Assembly (NCBI GenBank): GCA_034401795.1
Contig: CM067369.1
Coordinates: forward strand, 94,494,536-94,558,535
Length of the DNA: 64,000 nt
Direction: 5' to 3'
Source: Chaetoderma sp. LZ-2023a
Taxonomy: Eukaryota; Mollusca; Caudofoveata; Chaetodermatida; Chaetodermatidae
A program made the translations under genes and the position numbers. Each line of letters opens with the position of its first letter. Positions within the stretch are counted from its first letter, which is position 1. Positions 22,001 to 32,587 of this stretch are shown here, piece after piece. Below the pieces are notes generated by a model. The model made no database searches, had not been told where the DNA came from, and worked only from the letters and a program-made list of their open reading frames with translations.

Positions 22001-22587
22001 AGATCAACGGGCCTGTGGCTCATGTCCGGCATCAACGGTCTGGGAAGGTGCGCATACTGAATATAGCTAAGTTACGCGTAGTCAACTCGGAGATGTGCTG
22101 GGACAAGGTACGGCCACGCCCTGTTCGTAACACTGCAAAGGGTACGAAAGGTAGCCATCATCCCAGGGCGATGATGCTCCCCAGGTCCGAGGACGGGCCA
22201 GATTCCGACCCTAGGGCAACCCCGGGTAGAGCTCGTAGGAAGCGACCAGCTTCTGATAATGAGCCAAGGGTGAGCAAGAGGGGTAGGATGGTTGATAACA
22301 ACATCAGTCAACCTGGTACGAGTGAGACTCGAAACCATGAGTCACCGATGGAAACTCACGTGACTCCTCAGACCGTGGTGATGGACAGCTCGGAGGAGGT
22401 ACCCGAGAGTGTGCCGGAACCAATGGAAACGCTGCCAGAGCCGCGCTACTTTTTACGCAAGAGCAGGCATGCTCCTGAGGTCGAAGCCAACAACAAACGA
22501 CTCAGGATTGGCGCGTTTGGCCGCGCTCTGTACGATGACTTCATCGATCGTATAGAGGCAGTTATAAGGCGACATAGCCGCCGATAG
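18988..22587 (+). CDS. pol: Gypsy Pol polyprotein (PR-RT-RNase H-INT), intact 1,199 aa
   Basis: Domains in order: aspartic protease near residue 41-52 (ALVDTAASTSLI, where the usual DTG reads DTA); reverse transcriptase with SSPWASPITLVPKKDG, FCVDYRKLNSV (about 249) and the catalytic FVDDVVVYS (about 349); RNase H with LYTDASSYVIGAIL (about 495) and TDHKPLKSLF (about 565); integrase with an HHCC zinc finger (H..H then CTTC, about 710-750) and D-D-E residues in GMDLIGPL (about 776), TDQGKEF (about 836) and NGRTERFNR (about 872). A basic, charged C-terminal tail follows, with a GPY/F-like region around residue 1,000. It overlaps gag by 43 nt in the -1 frame, which fits ribosomal frameshifting, though I see no clear slippery heptamer. 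The Met at 18,988 may not be the real N-terminus. The Gly-to-Ala change in the protease triad is odd. Confidence 0.96.
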   Translation: MEEYVKRRRRKPLVNSPTEWFLIRLKIDKNGPTDQGEYLHALVDTAASTSLIRKDIWRSMLNARPLKRAKMLLAVNGSPIELLGETQVKFRNARPIPSTVVARMRHECLLGADALHLGNAKIDYQAKVVVWFGQVYPFKYPYREQTNSVYESCKETTGYKAIDKVLEDFADNFDTARPNTLGLVPKVKCTVPTGDAFPIRQKAYRLPLAKQYVVKNQVAEMLAAGVIIPSSSPWASPITLVPKKDGDTRFCVDYRKLNSVCRKDSYPLPNITDIFDSMHGAMIFSTMDLKSGYWQIPMDSQDIEKTAFVCSEGLFEWIRMPFGFCNSGAVFQRAMNDIFREFVGKYLHVFVDDVVVYSRNPAEHAQHLRKVMRRIQEYNLQVKRKKCEFACESVDLLGYRISAQGVAPQVQKVKVIREMSPPRDVGEVRSFLGATGYYRSCVQGYAEIAKPLIELTKKYKRFEWGKEEQQAFKKLQNLLCSETVPTYPNLNAPYRLYTDASSYVIGAILVQVDDKGIERVIQYVSSTLKDSQLNWPVIEKEAYAVIYALKKLRPYLFGAQFTVYTDHKPLKSLFVGEVKNTKVQRWAVLIAEYGCKIEYIQGSKNIRADMLFRLRRPMEIATLDTSDFVIPDVDEGALPHVPLEVFDIPYDDLCAKQTKEYPELFKNTPEEYMVKNGTLYSLITPSALDAEYPRIMLPTLFREKVLRMAHERAGHQGLQKTIGMVRDSFVWTSLRKDVVRMLETCTTCQVNRPVNTRPRYSEMPMASYPSQIIGMDLIGPLLESSKGNVYIMTIVDHCSAWAEAYPIPAKTSQNVEDKFFNEYVAHHGVPEILITDQGKEFCSKSLEERFREHGIDHRRSSPYHPQTNGRTERFNRTLKDLIRKGVNNASRTWEDELGADLTAYRSTRHSTTGYTPFYLTYGRRARLPFAIPIDASQDLGERLICLNNALLRAHMEMARSREVHREQIDKRANAGVFKVGDSVVVKAEERMKLTSRSDPEYEIFKINGPVAHVRHQRSGKVRILNIAKLRVVNSEMCWDKVRPRPVRNTAKGTKGSHHPRAMMLPRSEDGPDSDPRATPGRARRKRPASDNEPRVSKRGRMVDNNISQPGTSETRNHESPMETHVTPQTVVMDSSEEVPESVPEPMETLPEPRYFLRKSRHAPEVEANNKRLRIGAFGRALYDDFIDRIEAVIRRHSRR

Positions 22588-24167
22588 TTATCCTTCTGAC
22601 TAATACTTTGCACCAGTAATACATCGCTGTGGGCGTAGCATCGTGTATTTCTCTCGATTGTGATAGTGTAGAATCAGGCGTACATTGCGAATCAGTGTAA
22701 CCATAGGTTGTGTATGATGTTAGGGGGAGTTAAGGAATGAGGGGTAACCATGTCGGACAACTGTATTGAGGTCGAGGGACCTGCAACTGTTACCCGGATG
22801 TTGCATATAAAATCATCGGTGTTACCGCTGGTCAAGATGCAGTTATGGTTATATTACCCTTGGGTGATGGTTATATCTTACGCGAAGTGGGTGCCTATTA
22901 ATGGGCGATTCTCGGAGGAATATCACAATTGGGCTGGAGGCGACTGGCATTACAGACCAGATATGAGTCTTTGACTTAGTCGGGGTGTATGGTCCTACTA
23001 ACCTCCGAAGTAACCGCTAGCAAATTATTTGCCAATAAGAAAATAGGTGTTGTGTTGCAAACCTTCGGTGAAACCATGGAAATACACTGCGACGGACGAC
23101 TGACTGACCGGTGCGTGATGAGTAATGGAGTGTATGCGTTAATGTCTGGTGAATGCGGGTATAGTGGGAAAGGCTGGCAATTCGAGCCTGTGACATCTTA
23201 TAGTCGGACGTACACTCGGGTTAGCTTGGCCATTGAGATGCCTCACTTGGATGTGACCGGGGTTCTTAACCAGTCCATGATAGTAAATCATTTAAAACTG
23301 CAACCCTGGAACCATTTACAAAAAGTCCAAGTACGTGCCGCTAGCACCACTATCTGCGATCGACCCAGTGATGGTCGATGGCATTGGAGTACGCTCTTTC
23401 ATATCGTATTCAGCGGGCTCCTCCGTTGTGCTTATATTATATAAATGCGGTATTTTGAACCGCATGTGGGTTTGGATCAAATGCAAGCCACTTGCGGCCC
23501 ATAGTAGTGCGCCACATCATATTCGCTCTCCGCGACCGCGGGGAACTGCAGCCCTGCCGGTAATGGTGGAGATGTCGGCCGGGTCGTCGCCTAACGCTAT
23601 TGCCAGGACCGAGATCGACCCGATGGCTGACGACTGGATAGATGTGGAGTTATACCATGACATTGGTACGCCTAACGTGGATCTGAGTGACCGAGTGGAC
23701 TCATCCCAATGACATTTTGGAGTTAACTTCGTATGCTGTGTATGGAACACTCAGTGGTAACACTTGACTTTTATGCTATAGTATTGATTGAACATGATTT
23801 GTAATGGTATTTGCACTGTGGATTCTATATTGTATTGCTATTGTCGTATTAATCATATTATATTAATATATTTATATTTAATGATGCTATTGATGTGTTG
23901 CCGGGGCGGGTCAAGTTGCACTTGGTATTCCGTATCCGGACACGTTTGTACTTTGTATAGACTTATGCTGTGTCCTCTGTTTCCGAGGACGGTCACTTGA
24001 CTGTGGTTGATATTGTGGATTGAGATATAATCTTATTCTGGTGTATGGCATAGTCTGGATGGCGCTGGTATGGGTGGTTTAGGTTGTTGATAGTGCACAA
24101 TGAGTTAATTAACGCGCTCTTAAAGGCCTTAAGCGAGGCGGTTATTTAACTTCGGTTGAGGGGCATG
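22588..24167 (+). pseudogene. Broken third ORF region of the Gypsy element
   Basis: Between pol and the right LTR lie about 1.58 kb. Overlapping frames at 22,750-22,974, 22,989-23,444 and 23,335-23,712 look like one older reading frame broken by stops and shifts. The second contains several cysteines. The third has a hydrophobic stretch near its start (about 23,370-23,450) followed by a hydrophilic, acidic tail. Position and a single possible membrane segment are what an envelope-like third gene would show, but I see no diagnostic motif, and an unrelated accessory or non-coding region is equally possible. Nothing recognised from 23,712 to the LTR. Confidence 0.35.
24151..24167 (+). promoter_or_regulatory. 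Candidate polypurine tract
   Basis: The purine-rich TTGAGGGGCATG lies directly before the right LTR, where plus-strand priming occurs in LTR elements. It is short and imperfect. Confidence 0.35.
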
Positions 24168-25809
24168 TGTAGATATGGGACTGTTTGGTGGGAAGTCATG
24201 ACCCCACTGGACGTCTTATATGTGCAAGTAAGTCCCGAGTGAAATTCATGTTTGTGAATACCAGGTAAGCTAATAGACTATGTCACGATGTATGTGTAGA
24301 TGCACTGGGTGGCATCAAGCGGTTTCGCAGAAACGATGCGATCAGAATGTATATTTAGCTGTGTTGCCAGCATTAGGTAACAGTCTATATTTAGATGCAT
24401 TACCAGTAGGCATCTTATTAATTGAATATGTATTAGATGCACTGGGTGACATCAACCAGTGCTGATGGTATACAGTTTCGCAGAAACAGGTTCGAAGCTG
24501 ATGCGAAACTAGGACTATGATAGTAGTATGAAAAGTTAGGAAGGGAATAGAATTGAATAGGGCACTGTGTTCTGAGTTGATGGCTTCTGTCAATGGTTGA
24601 AGATGAAAGTTGTTGCTGTGAAACACACTTTTATAATGTTCAGCAGTCATTTCAGCCAATAGTTTAGTAAATATTCGAGTGAAATGAACGATAAGAATCG
24701 ATAGGAATCGAGAGGATTTATAGGAAATTAGGGTCGACAGACTGACGAGGGGTGGTGACGGTTGGATGTCAGGCTCCATCATAACAAGTAATAACAACAC
24801 CACCTGGCAATGAGATCATCAGCTCACGCGCTTATTAACGTTCATTTCCTACAGGCTTATAAGTGATAGGCAATGGATGGGAAACGGACATTTAAGCATC
24901 ATGGGTGAATCAAGTACACAGTAGAAGCTTGTATATAAACAAACTGTTAATCATAGGGACATAACGGTTTCGCAGAAACTGATAAATGTTGATAGTTAGT
25001 GACAAGAGGCATCAAATCAGAACCAGAATGAACCACGTGGACCATGTTTGATGTTGTATTCCTGAAAGAGAAACACGGAGTTTGATTAGTCGGGATGACG
25101 TCATAATCAATGGGCATCCGATCAAACTCCGGTGAAGAGAAATCAAAAGAACATGAAGTAGAAGCTAGGAGTAGTATATAAAGGGCGCTTTGCCTTTTAT
25201 CGGGAGTCTTTTTCTGTTGGAGTCCAGTCGAGTATTGGTGGTTCCGATTTATGGAGTTAAAGTTGAGTCAGGTTTTGAACTCGGTTAGAGTCGGTACATG
25301 AAACTCTTGGTGTTAAGTAAGAGCTAGGAAAATAGAATAGCATAGCAGACCAGAGCCGCTGGGAGTATTGCTAGTTCGTTTAGATGAAAATAGGGAACAT
25401 TGCTGGAAATTATTATTGTTGTAAATACGTAAACTGGTGACAGTATAAGTTGCCAAACTTTGTAGGTCTTATTGTACAGTTAAGGTAGAAATAAAACGAT
25501 CACCTTGAGTGTAATCCAAGGCAAAAGTTTGGTAAGCATCTGTTGTTGATTATTCTGGATAACACGGAAGACCACCGTGTCGAACCGATCTTCCTGAAAC
25601 GAGAAGTCAGATCAGGCCCAGGCACTAATATAAATATCGTTAGGTCTCTTTACCTACGAGGCGAGCTAGTGTCACGCTCTTTCTTCATCGGCCGAACCGG
25701 TTGTCGCAGCAACCATCCATACAAGGTTTTGTCGAAGAAGGGAGGGAATAAGTTACCATCCATCAGGGTAGATAACACAAAATCTTCAGGAGATAATCAG
25801 AAATCTTCA
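24168..25809 (+). repeat. Right LTR of Gypsy element
   Basis: 1,642 bp, TGTAG...TCTTCA. It lacks the 33-bp and 6-bp insertions of the left LTR, so it represents the original form. It ends at the ATGT target duplication. Confidence 0.97.
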
Positions 25810-26030
25810 ATGTGTAGGCAGCTGACATGGTGCCAGTTCGAGCACGCGTCACAGGCCACAGCTCTTTGCTTCCATTTCACTGCTTTTTCACAGATTTGGC
25901 ATTGATACTTTAGTTTATATGGTCCTAGATTTAATTCAGTGTCAAAAGATAGTACTATTAGTAATATCGACAGATACAGTAGGTGGAATATAGAATTATT
26001 AAGTGCTGCTCTTTGATATAGTATTGCCAT
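25810..26030 (-). pseudogene. LINE L-A 5' part: hydrophobic leader, degenerate 2A motif, first half of PHD finger
   Basis: On the minus strand from Met at 26,030: a hydrophobic run (LLYLSILLIVL), then SFDTELNLGP. This has the spacing of a 2A-like DxExNPGP motif but with Leu for the first Pro. It is followed by the PHD finger start YQCQICEKAV, VACDACSNWHHVSC. The Gypsy LTR interrupts after LH. The finger resumes at 15,426 and ends with WNCINC, completing the C4HC3 pattern. A hydrophobic leader + 2A + PHD + endonuclease + RT order is known for APE-type LINEs of marine invertebrates. 5' end not defined. Confidence 0.8.
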
Positions 26031-26508
26031 GTTGGATTTAGCAAACGATAGTTAGATGATGACTAGTTTGAATGATGATAATGTTATATGAGAATGATGG
26101 AAATGTTATAACACATGATGATCAAGCGGGTACGATATAATATCCGAGCCAGTGGGAATCCATGACAGACTGCGTTCTAAAACAAAAGCCGTTATATGTA
26201 TATATTTATCTATACACGTCAAAATATGCAATCGCATTTGCTGCGAAAGCGAGACATAAAACGACAGTATGCGATAGTAATCCTGACATGATGACATCGT
26301 CTTTTGAAATTTCATAGTCTATAACCACGCTTATCTTAAAGATATATCCACTAAACTGGCCACATCCTAAATTATTCCCATATTTCTTGCTAAGTCTGAG
26401 AAGATTGAATCTCCGAAGCCACAACCCATCAGTGATAGGGGCGGGTGGAAGCGGCGGTTGTGGGAATAAAGAGCAACATGGTTGCAATAGAACATTGTAC
26501 GCTAAGAT
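26031..26508. other. No gene seen; possible LINE L-A 5' UTR
   Basis: No coding signal recognised. If L-A extends further 5' it would lie here on the minus strand. Confidence 0.4.
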
Positions 26509-26861
26509 AATGGACCTTTCTAGTTTTAGCCATGCCCCGCCCATCTGTAGCTAAGCTCCACCCATACTTCACTTGTGTTGAGATCGATCGATCCATGAAC
26601 TCTCTGACTATTAATTTCCAGAAAATTATATAGGCAAGCTGTTGAATATTTTGAAATTAATTTGAAAGGGTGCCTGAGGCAGCAACAGGGCCCAGTTAAA
26701 TTAGTTTCAAAATATTTGACAGTATGGCTATTAAATAGTAAAGAAATACAATTCGTACAACGTGTCAGACTATTAAGCCTTAAAGACGGACTAAATCGAA
26801 TCATCCATGACGTCATATGACGTCATATGATGGATGGATGGATAAAGTGGAAAGGTCCATT
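26509..26861 (+). mobile_element. H1 MITE, TIR type A, complete
   Basis: Forward copy bounded by AATGGACCTTTCTAG and GTGGAAAGGTCCATT, with TA on both sides if the outermost bases are read as a TA duplication. The hairpin (about 26,638-26,723) is CTGTTGAATATTTTGAAATT ... TTAGTTTCAAAATATTTGAC with a GCCTGAGGC apex. The right part has overlapping TGACGTCATATGACGTCA. Confidence 0.9.
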
Positions 26862-27149
26862 ACGCATATTCCCATGGCAAATGTAATTCGTGGAGATGAG
26901 ATTTTCAGGCTAATAGAGAAGTGTATATTTTATGGGATGAATATGCAGAAGCAAGGTTAGGAATGTTATGCTTTCCGACGTGAAATCCGACTATGTTGAG
27001 AATTACTTCACATATTCAACAGAACATTGGTTCCATCAGCTTCAATGCATCGATTATATGTGCTTTATTTGATACACGAATCTAAAATTCCTTGTCGGTT
27101 AATATTAAACTTGTCCATCTCCTTAGAAAATACAATCCCAATCTCGCAT

Positions 27150-27500
27150 CAGATCGTTGGTGGGTGGATGGATGGGTGCGTGGATGGTTGTTTGTGTGTT
27201 GGGTAGGTGGATGAGCGGACGGGTTGGTGAGGGGCGGGTGGGCAGGCGGGTTCGTCTGTTGGTTGGTCAGTCGGTCGGCTGGCTGGTCGGACAGTTGGTC
27301 GGCTGCTTGGTCAATCTGTCAGTTTGTCGATCGGCCAGTTGGTCGGTCAGTCGGTCTGTTGATTGGTCTGTCAGTGGGTGGGTGGGTGGGTGGGTGGGTG
27401 GGTGGGTGGGTCGATGGGTGGGTGGTGGGGGAGAGCGAGCGTGCGAGTGAGTTAGTGAGTGAGAGAGCGAGTGAGCGAGTAAGCGAATGAGCGATTGAGT
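27150..27500. repeat. GGTG/GGTC-rich minisatellite
   Basis: Degenerate tetranucleotide units (GGTGGGTG, GGTCGGTC, GTCAGTCG), then GAGC/GAGT units. ORFs on both strands are repeat artefacts. Confidence 0.9.
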
Positions 27501-27914
27501 AAGTAAGAGGTGCTGGAGAGAGGGATGCGTTGGAAGATAGTGAATGTATAAGGGGTGGCAATGGAGGGATGACGATAGCGCTGGACAGATTGACGGACGA
27601 TGAAGCAATGGTGAATGAAGAAGATACTTCGGGAGAGAGAGAGATTGAGAAATGATATATGAGAGAAACCATCAATGATGTATTCTGATAGTGCACTATG
27701 CTGAGAAACAGGTCTCCAGGGATATCACGTTCACGCCCCATGGACCGACCAACGATAATGGTATTCTACATGATTGCACCTTCACTAAACATTCCATTGG
27801 TCTAAAGTCACTTGAATGTAATTGACATTTGATTTGTGAAAAACGTTTTGGATAATTCGGATTGGGATTCTCTGGCAAATTTTTTCTTTCACGAAACACA
27901 TTTCCGCTGAATTA
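27501..27914. other. No gene seen
   Basis: A short purine-rich zone (AGAGAGAGAG near 27,634), otherwise unremarkable. Confidence 0.4.
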
Positions 27915-28672
27915 CAGACTTGCTTTGTTCGCTTGCATCGTACGGAGCATCGTATCTGTTGCTCTTTGTTATTGTGGGTAACTTGCTCACCAGCCTCTCA
28001 TTCCCTTATCCTCGAAGTCACTTTGCACGAGGAGAATTTACTGGAAGTAATGTATTAACCCTAACGCTAGGCACAAGCGGCTATAAACCACCCAAACTGG
28101 CAAAATTTTAAAAGCAGCTTAGGGCCCACCCAAAGTCGTGTGATTCTGCCTGGTGAAAATAACATTGACAATCTACACACAACACCCAGACTCTGTGGGA
28201 AACACCCATATCGATGTGTCTATTAAACGCAAACACACATTACGGTCCCACCTCAATACACGGTTTTCGAACAGCTATTTTGCACATATAGTCCTGTATT
28301 AAAAACTACTCAGGAGAGTCTGTTTGTCCCTGTAGAGCACGTGTAACAAACACACACTTCACGTCTGATTCATTCAGACCACTGAACCGATATATAAACT
28401 CCCCCTCTCTTTTTTGCACTCTCGCACAATTTCATCTTCTCCAATGACAACCTCCTTAGATGACAACACCGTAGCCTTTAGCATATTAGGTGCGAAAGCG
28501 TGCCTTGTCCCGCCTGTACCACTGAGTACAGCTAGCTTCCCTGCTAACGAAAGGAACTGGCAAGCAGTAATACGCACCGCTTGGTGCATGGCTAACTGGC
28601 CAAGAAAGTAAAACCCTTCTAACAACTGTCCGGCGGCCGATTGCACTAACATGCGGTATATGTCAATTCATG
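27915..28672 (+). repeat. Left LTR of old Gypsy relic
   Basis: Matches 32,090-32,587 in its first two thirds (shared GGAGCAT, TTGTTATTGT, AGGGCCCACC, CTGGTGAAAATAAC, AACTATTTTGCA, TCATTCAGAC). It matches 36,934-37,226 in its last third (TTGCAC..CTC.CACAATTTC, GCTAGCTTCCCTG, CGGCCG). About two thirds of bases agree, so the element is old. Limits are approximate. Confidence 0.75.
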
Positions 28673-28749
28673 ATGACCGTAGCGGTTGTGATTCAGCTAC
28701 ATGTGGCACATGAATTACAGGGCTCCTGAACACGTTCCATTCTGCGACT

Positions 28750-29703
28750 ATGGTAATCAAACTCTATTCTGAGACTGAACAGGACCAACCAGCAGAAGTA
28801 ACACATACGGTGCATAATGAACAATGGCAACAAAGATTATCTCCCTTCAATCTGTTTCGTCTGACTCAACATTGCACCACAACTGGCGCCTCTACTACTT
28901 CTAACAACAATCCGCGCCCTCGTTATTTTGTCAACCCCAACTTTGAATCCACTCCACTGACGAGAAGTAATGACATTTACAGACTCCAACACCAGCATAG
29001 ACATGATCAATAACATCAGCATTTGCGCAAATCTGAATGGCTTTCTCAAGAACAGACAACCGGAGTGAAAACTCGCTAATCCCGCCGCAGCGTTTCATCT
29101 CCTTCGGACTTCGATTCCGTTTCTTCGGTATCACCTTCCAGAAGGGTTCACCATCACTCTCAACCAGGAATGTGGCCTAATGGTCATCCCCATCAAGGCA
29201 ATGTTTTACCTAAAATATGACGAAAATATGCCGTTGGAAAGCGATCTATGCCAGTTTAAAATAATTCCACATACTTTTCAATGTAAAGAGGATACAAAAG
29301 GAGCATATCTCGCTGCAAGATTAAACAGGAAAGCATTGCAGGTATTAACAGATATGCCAAGAGATGATATTCCCCATTACAGAAATCTCTACGCAGCTCT
29401 TCAAGAATGTTTCGGAGCCACGGAAGAAGCTGAAACTAACCGCATCCTTCTTCATAACCCTTAATGGGAACTGGAGGAATCTCTTCCACAATCTGCGAGC
29501 CGCAATCATCCTTTCGTTCCGCACACTAATGGCTCCATTCAGAGAGAGGCTCAGAACGCAATCGTTATCGAGGCATTCATCAAAGTCGTGAGCCACTATG
29601 CAGAACTGAAAGATCATCTTTATCAAGCAAACATCGCTGCTTTGCGGATGGTAACAAACACAACCATTAACCTAGACAACTATTTTAACGGGAACAGAAA
29701 GTA
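28750..29703 (+). pseudogene. Old Gypsy gag remnant
   Basis: The clearest part, 29,180-29,460, reads QFKIIPHTFQCKEDTKGAYL, AARLNRKALQVLTDMP and YRNLYAALQECFGATEEAE. This is the capsid pattern of Ty3/Gypsy Gag (dxxKxxxLxxxLxGxAxxxL, YxxLxxxLxxxFG). Further pieces around 29,540-29,640 (AIVIEAFIKVVSHYAEL) follow in another frame. Stops occur throughout. A possible remnant of a zinc knuckle lies near 30,505-30,550. Confidence 0.65.
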
Positions 29704-30568
29704 GACTGTACTGTCTAACCGATCAATGGAATAACCCTGGAGGAATAAACCCCGAAAACCGATCCCAATCCCAAGAGGAAAAGTGGAAAAAATGCAAAGA
29801 AAATAATTCAGAAAGCTTCCTTACATGGTGAACCAAAGTGAAGGGGCTTAACTCGTGGCGTCAATAATGACAACATTCTAAATACATTAACGGTAAATCA
29901 GACCGAGCCTGCTCCATCTAAGCAAAAAAAATAGTCAAACAATTAACAGTACAACTTCCGCAAATACGTACCTTAATGCAGACTGCACTATCAGCATTGA
30001 ATAATCGTCTTTACCTGGCTACTTACACTCGAGTAGTCCGGGAAAATCTTCCATCAAGAATTCCTCCTTCAAATTGAATGTATGATTCACTACAATCATA
30101 ATGTAATGCAATGTAAATCCTCCACCACTTGGCAATACAACTACTGCCGGAACGCGACTCCCCCATCAAGACCATCAAACATGGAAGCAAGATGCTTCTT
30201 ATGTTGATTACACAGACACTGGGTGGCAAACTGTCTGCACAAATTACCTACTCATACAGCGGATACTGTCAAAGATGTGTCAGAATTACCTGTGCGTAGA
30301 GCTGCTTCAGTGAATGACACTCCGGAGGATAATTAGCAGTTAAACTAATTATGCTCCCCAGCATGGGCCAACCCAATGATCCATAACATACACCTCAACC
30401 TGTCTCGGCATGTACTCCACATGAATCATCTAGTAAAACGTCTTCTCCCACTTCTTTTTCCATGACAGTATGCAGGAAGAATGGAATTTCGAATCAAATT
30501 TTCCAAACAAGCCCTGCCATTGTTGTCATTAATGCGGACATGAACATCAAAACGACGTCTCCAAACCT

Positions 30569-30980
30569 TTGACGCCACAAACTGCTCCCCTCCTAGTTGA
30601 AATGACAGTTCTATCGCCACTCATGGAAATAAGCCGAGATAGACCTCGTGATATTTCTGAACTGCGTAAATGGATTGGACCATCATTCACAACCCCTTCG
30701 GCAGCTGTCTCCATTCAGACAGGAAAGAATCGCCTAGGACTGAATCATCCAAATTCGGCCTGTCTTGAAGTCTTGCATACTCCACCTAATGGCAGATCGT
30801 TGAAATGGCATTGCCTTATGGGAGGAGGGGAAGTGAGGGCAACCGTCCGCACCGGATCCACATTGACTATTCTCAGCCCACATATTTTTAACACAATTCT
30901 GGCAGGAACGTGGCCTCAATTGTAGCCCAATTCTGTTAGCCTATGTGGTGCCATAAACACACTTCTGGACATTGAAGAAT
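30569..30980 (+). pseudogene. Old Gypsy aspartic protease remnant
   Basis: LMGGGEVRATVRTGSTLTIL, then SPHIFNTI. This is a retropepsin active-site region (normally VDTGST) with Asp changed to Arg. No RT or integrase follows before the right LTR, so the interior is deleted. Confidence 0.6.
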
Positions 30981-31198
30981 CTAAAAACATTACAATACAA
31001 ATATAAGATCATATATACAAGAGGTTACTGTTGCAGACACCAATAATAACGCTCTTCTAGGTACAGGGAAATTCGCAATACCTAAATGAACATTGGATCA
31101 ATACCCCTAAGGCCTCCCCCCTCTATGACTTCAAAAGAATGTAATAAATCTCAACCAAACCGATCGTATATCGTAATCACTGTGTAAGTTGGCTGTAT

Positions 31199-31369
31199 GC
31201 AGCAAGAGTCCCAGTCAAATTAGTTTCAAAATATTCAACATCTTCCCTGTATGTTTTCTGGAAATTGATAGTCCAGCAGTTCACGGATCTATCCATCCCA
31301 ATACTGCAAAGTGTGGGCGGAGCTTAGCTAAAGATGGACAGGGCATAGCTAAAACTGGATTCCACCATT
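31199..31369 (-). mobile_element. H1 MITE, TIR type B, truncated
   Basis: Only the second hairpin arm and right half of a reverse copy: CCAGTCAAATTAGTTTCAAA, GGAAATTGATAGTCC, GTGTGGGCGGAGC, CTAAAACTGGATTCCACCATT-type end. Inserted in the old Gypsy interior. Confidence 0.8.
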
Positions 31370-31671
31370 TAAGGTGCATATTGATCTGCTTGAAAATAAA
31401 ATTGTCAAAATTGCATACATTTAAACAAAATAAATATTAACATATGATGATTTCATTATGTATGAATAATTACATTGTTTTTAAAGTTCAGACACGAGTC
31501 CCTAATCAAATTTCGCATTTAAAAAATTATATTGATTCGTACGGAATGAAATCATAATATGGTGATATTTATTTCATTTCATTACGTTGAGATACATAAA
31601 TTAAGCCTCTAAAAGTACACAATTTAAACAATTTTATTTTTACGTACTTTGCTGTGAATATGTACCTTTGC
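31369..31671. mobile_element. Foldback MITE FB1, complete copy
   Basis: Termini AAGGTGCATATT ... GAAAATAAAATTGT and ACAATTTTATTTTTACG ... AATATGTACCTTT are inverted repeats of about 35-40 bp. The interior has ACATATGATGATTTCATTAT and CACGAGTCCCTAAT. It is AT-rich and non-coding. A second copy is scattered over 42,885-47,284. Confidence 0.75.
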
Positions 31672-32089
31672 CCGTACCTAACCTACTAACCCCCTTTGGC
31701 ACTTATATGGAGATAACAGGTGATGACACGGCCGAATGAGGCAGAATGAGGCAGAGATACGTTTTCTCCCCACATCCCATGTTCTTACTCCTGTATCAGG
31801 TATTTTCTATGCGATGCCTAGGAGCGAAGTCAACCCTAATCGTTGCGTAATTATAGTTGGAACCACAACAACGCTAGCAGATGGACACGGTCGTCTACTG
31901 TTTCTACTAACAGCAGCAGCTTCTCCAAGAATCGAAGATATTCCAACAGAGGCATGAATGACTGGTGCTTCACTCTCACGGCTTCAACCCGCTGGGTTCT
32001 GTCTTTCCAATGCACGCTATCTGGTGTGTCATTCTGGGCCCTAACCATTGTGTACACACTCACTATTGTATCACATCGGTTGCCTTATT
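31672..32089. other. No gene seen (interior of old Gypsy relic)
   Basis: No recognisable coding sequence. It lies between the FB1 copy and the right LTR. Confidence 0.4.
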
Positions 32090-32587
32090 AGCTGGGACTA
32101 TCTTCGTTCATCTGGCATCTGACCAGCATATGGAGCATTGTGACTATTGGCTGTTGCGTCTTGTTATTGTTGGTAAATTATGACCCCTCTCTGATTCTTC
32201 AATCCCCGTGTTCTCTTTGTATGATGAGATTTTCCTGGCAGCAAAGTACTAACGTAAACCTAAGTAGGATAGCGCTACGCCCCAGCGGGTAGAAACAACC
32301 CAACCTGTATAAACTCTAAAAGTATGTTAGGGCCCACCTAACGTCGGCGCAATTCTCCCTGGTGAAAATAACTTCAAAAATCTACAAACAGCACCCAGAA
32401 TCCACGGGAACCTCCGTATCTCCGTAGCAGTATCTATCAAGCCCATTGCATATTAAGTTCCCACTACAACCAGGGCTTTCAAACAACTATTTTGCATGTC
32501 TCGTCCAGTACAAAATAACATTCACACTCTGGCTCATTCAGACTGCAGACTGGAGATATAGAGTCTAACTCACTTGTGTTATTTGAG
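32090..32587 (+). repeat. Right LTR of old Gypsy relic, first part
   Basis: Matches the left LTR from about 27,915 to 28,410, then stops at the DNA transposon. The remaining third resumes at 36,934. Summed length of the two parts (about 790 bp) agrees with the left LTR (about 760 bp). Confidence 0.75.

Larger units (their letters stand above)
15427..25809 (+). mobile_element. Young Ty3/Gypsy LTR retrotransposon
   Basis: A 10.38-kb element with two LTRs, gag, pol (PR-RT-RNaseH-INT) and a broken third ORF region. Protease-RT-RNase H-integrase order makes it Ty3/Gypsy (Metaviridae), not Copia. It is flanked by a 4-bp duplication ATGT (15,423-15,426 and 25,810-25,813). The LTRs differ by about 13-15 substitutions plus 39 bp of insertion in the left one, roughly 1% divergence, so the insertion is recent. 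It landed inside LINE L-A. Pol is fully open; gag has frameshifts, so the copy is probably not autonomous as it stands. Confidence 0.97.

Noticed and set aside
27157-27741. Several long ORFs (Trp/Gly/Val-rich, and Pro/Thr/His-rich on the other strand)
   Set aside because: All are translations of the GGTG/GGTC minisatellite.
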